Below are positions 6,430 through 7,526 of a DNA stretch of 7,526 bases, in pieces (positions within the stretch are counted from its first letter, which is position 1; every line of letters begins with the position of its first letter). Below the pieces are notes generated by a model, which did no database searches, was not told the origin of the DNA, and saw only the letters and a program-made list of their open reading frames with translations. The position numbers and the translations under genes are program-made. This DNA is from an archaeon (GTDB lineage: Archaea; Nanobdellota; Nanobdellia; Woesearchaeales; JAGVOV01): contig JAGVOV010000055.1 of assembly GCA_020052545.1 (NCBI GenBank), positions 1-7,526 of the forward strand. The letters run 5' to 3'.

Positions 6430-7398
6430 TTATTTAGGCTCCTTTTCCTCTTTGTTAAGAAACCATTTTGTGGCCCTTATCCGTCTTACTTTGCCTATCC
6501 TGTCAGTCCCAATTATCTTCTTCGCCTCTAAAGACTGAAAGATGCGGAGCAGGCTTGTCTTCGGGATGCCAGTCTTATAGTAAACTTTTGCCATAGTCGT
6601 CTCATTGCCGCTCTTGAGAAGGAAGTCGACCACTTCGCGCTCATTCTCCTTCAATGTCGTAAGTATATCTTCTGTTCTCATGGACTTTTTTTCTTCCTTG
6701 TCAATCTCTCTCTTGTCTTTTTTCCTGAAAAGAAATGCCCCAAAAACCAGAGCAAATATGGCGAAAGCGGCGGCATAATAAGCGAAATAAGATTTTTTCA
6801 CAACTTCTTTGTTGAGCTTCACTTTCACATCGACAAGCTTGCCCCTGTCTATGTTAGCGTCTGAAAAACCGACAGCATCATCATATGCAGCGCCAATCCT
6901 GCAGCTGCTGGCAGGCAGGTAATAAGCGAAGAAATTCCCGATGTCATTTGTTCTTGCTGTGCCCTGGACCCCATATTCCGCCACACAGTCGAAGCGCACA
7001 AAAGCATCTTTAACAGGATTATTATTCGCATCAATGACAGTGCCCTTGACGCTGCCTATGGGGAGCATGAATATCTTTGCGTTGACATCATTGCTCAGAT
7101 CAAAGTCAAACCTGTAGTAAGCATCTTTTCCTTCAGTCTTCAGGTCATCATATCTCAGTACGATATAATACTGCGATTTTGCTAGGCTGAGCTTGAAGCT
7201 TCCGTCTTCCGACACAATAACTTTATTTTCTGAGCTTATATTCCTTATCTTGTCAAATAAAACATATGAGACTTCCGCATTTAAAATTTTGTCTCTTGAG
7301 AGAGCATCGTAAAGCGTCAGGTTAAGGAGAGCGTTTTCTGCAAGCGCAACGGGCAACGTGAAGAGGAGCAAGCTGAAAAAAATCACCAACTTTTTCAT
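6430..7398 (-). CDS. Membrane-bound winged-helix regulator with extracytoplasmic beta domain
   Basis: 322 residues; predicted transmembrane one-component regulator that could link an outside signal to transcription. Signal peptide at 1-20 (MKKLVIFFSLLLFTLPVALA). Extracytoplasmic part 21-200: an N-terminal beta-like region, then a carboxypeptidase-regulatory-like (Ig-type) domain at about 115-197 (GSVKGTVIDANNNPVKDAFV, TNDIGNFFAYYLPAS) with Cys138/Cys166 as a likely disulfide. One TM helix at about 204-224, followed by RKKDKR stop-transfer residues. Cytoplasmic 240-315: a winged helix-turn-helix resembling archaeal MarR-like domains (ENEREVVDFLLKSGNETTM, TGIPKTSLLRIFQSLEAKKI, then the wing GKVRRIRAT). 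ATG 7398 fits the signal peptide and sits about 25 bp from a near-perfect TATA box; the longer in-frame ATG 7488 would place that TATA box inside the gene. Upstream of and codirectional with the exported protein gene. Topology sure; ligand and targets unknown. Confidence 0.88.
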   Translation of the reverse strand: MKKLVIFFSLLLFTLPVALAENALLNLTLYDALSRDKILNAEVSYVLFDKIRNISSENKVIVSEDGSFKLSLAKSQYYIVLRYDDLKTEGKDAYYRFDFDLSNDVNAKIFMLPIGSVKGTVIDANNNPVKDAFVRFDCVAEYGVQGTARTNDIGNFFAYYLPASSCRIGAAYDDAVGFSDANIDRGKLVDVKVKLNKEVVKKSYFAYYAAAFAIFALVFGAFLFRKKDKREIDKEEKKSMRTEDILTTLKENEREVVDFLLKSGNETTMAKVYYKTGIPKTSLLRIFQSLEAKKIIGTDRIGKVRRIRATKWFLNKEEKEPK

Positions 7399-7416
7399 AT
7401 ATGCAGCTATTCCATC

Positions 7417-7428
7417 TTTATATATAAA
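7417..7428 (-). promoter_or_regulatory. TATA box for the membrane-bound regulator gene
   Basis: TTTATATATAAA is a palindromic, near-ideal archaeal TATA element centred about 25 bp before ATG 7398, implying a leaderless transcript. Being palindromic, it could in principle also serve the divergent KH gene, with a leader of about 16-22 nt. Confidence 0.65.
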
Positions 7429-7441
7429 TCTTATCAGAAGA

Positions 7442-7449
7442 TTTAAAAA
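7442..7449 (+). promoter_or_regulatory. Candidate TATA box for the KH-domain gene
   Basis: TTTAAAAA is centred about 27 bp before ATG 7472 and 21 bp before ATG 7466. No Shine-Dalgarno precedes either ATG, so a leaderless start, slightly favouring 7472, is plausible. Confidence 0.35.
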
Positions 7450-7465
7450 CAGCTTGGATATCCTG

Positions 7466-7526
7466 ATGGCTATGCCAGACACATTCACTTACGAGATAAA
7501 GATACCTAAAGAAAGGGTAGCTGTGC
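7466..7526 (+). CDS. Probable KH-domain RNA-binding protein, Pno1/Dim2-like (5' fragment)
   Basis: Only the first 20 codons are in the window: MAMPDTFTYEIKIPKERVAV, continuing past the right edge. The segment IKIPKERVAV matches my recollection of the opening strand of archaeal Pno1/Dim2-type proteins, where (V/I)KIPK(E/D)R is followed by the KH GxxG loop. Those proteins bind pre-rRNA and act in small-subunit maturation; in many archaea the gene lies near those for eIF1A and a Rio kinase. The start is uncertain: ATG 7466 gives MAMPD, ATG 7472 gives MPD and fits the candidate TATA spacing better. It is divergent from the regulator gene, 67 bp apart. Identification rests on about ten residues, so treat it as provisional. 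Confidence 0.6.
   Translation, partial: MAMPDTFTYEIKIPKERVAV

Noticed and set aside
7399..7488. Longer start (ATG 7488) for the membrane-bound regulator.
   Set aside because: It would include the TATA box in the coding region, overlap the divergent KH gene start and bury the signal peptide.
1..7526. tRNA or rRNA genes, CRISPR arrays, insertion sequences.
   Set aside because: No cloverleaf-like segments, regularly spaced repeats, transposase motifs or terminal repeats were found by reading both strands.

Overview
The window reads as a piece of an archaeal chromosome, most likely from a DPANN lineage (Woesearchaeota/Pacearchaeota-like). Three things point there. Short upstream regions carry archaeal TATA boxes 24-29 bp ahead of leaderless ATGs. 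The right edge opens a gene whose first residues look like the archaeal Pno1/Dim2-type KH protein. The secreted proteins have domain styles (Cys-rich GCxxGAC modules, PKD, a C-terminal KPW-aromatic tail) that I associate with these archaea. Lineage placement is inference; no rRNA or tRNA gene is visible.

Layout, left to right: (1) 1-1108, minus strand, left end cut off: a membrane-anchored SurA/PrsA-type parvulin peptidyl-prolyl isomerase starting at GTG 1108 behind a strong Shine-Dalgarno. (2) 1109-1229: divergent promoter region. (3) 1230-2543, plus: a HerA/DUF87-type P-loop ATPase with a shortened N-terminus, apparently leaderless. (4) 2544-2579: convergent intergenic region with a perfect 6-bp GC-rich hairpin directly behind the stop codon of the next gene. 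(5) 2580-6287, minus: a 1235-residue exported multidomain protein with a signal peptide, a DsbA-like domain whose CxxC is replaced by DPYG, a PKD domain, Cys-rich modules, beta-rich repeats and a conserved-looking C-terminal tail. (6) 6288-6429: promoter region with two TATA candidates and a small inverted repeat. (7) 6430-7398, minus: a signal-peptide, extracytoplasmic beta-domain, single-TM, cytoplasmic winged-helix protein, i.e. a membrane-bound one-component regulator, apparently leaderless. (8) 7399-7465: divergent promoter region. (9) 7466-7526, plus, cut off: start of a KH-domain RNA-binding protein.

Functionally, three of the five genes act at or outside the membrane: a foldase, a large Cys-rich secreted protein, and a transmembrane regulator encoded immediately upstream of and codirectional with the secreted protein. 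A possible theme is envelope protein folding and sensing. The HerA-like and KH genes look like unrelated neighbours. Nothing in the window is a mobile element, CRISPR array or structural RNA. The most unusual item is the secreted protein's inactive-looking thioredoxin-fold domain; the regulator beside it is the next most interesting.
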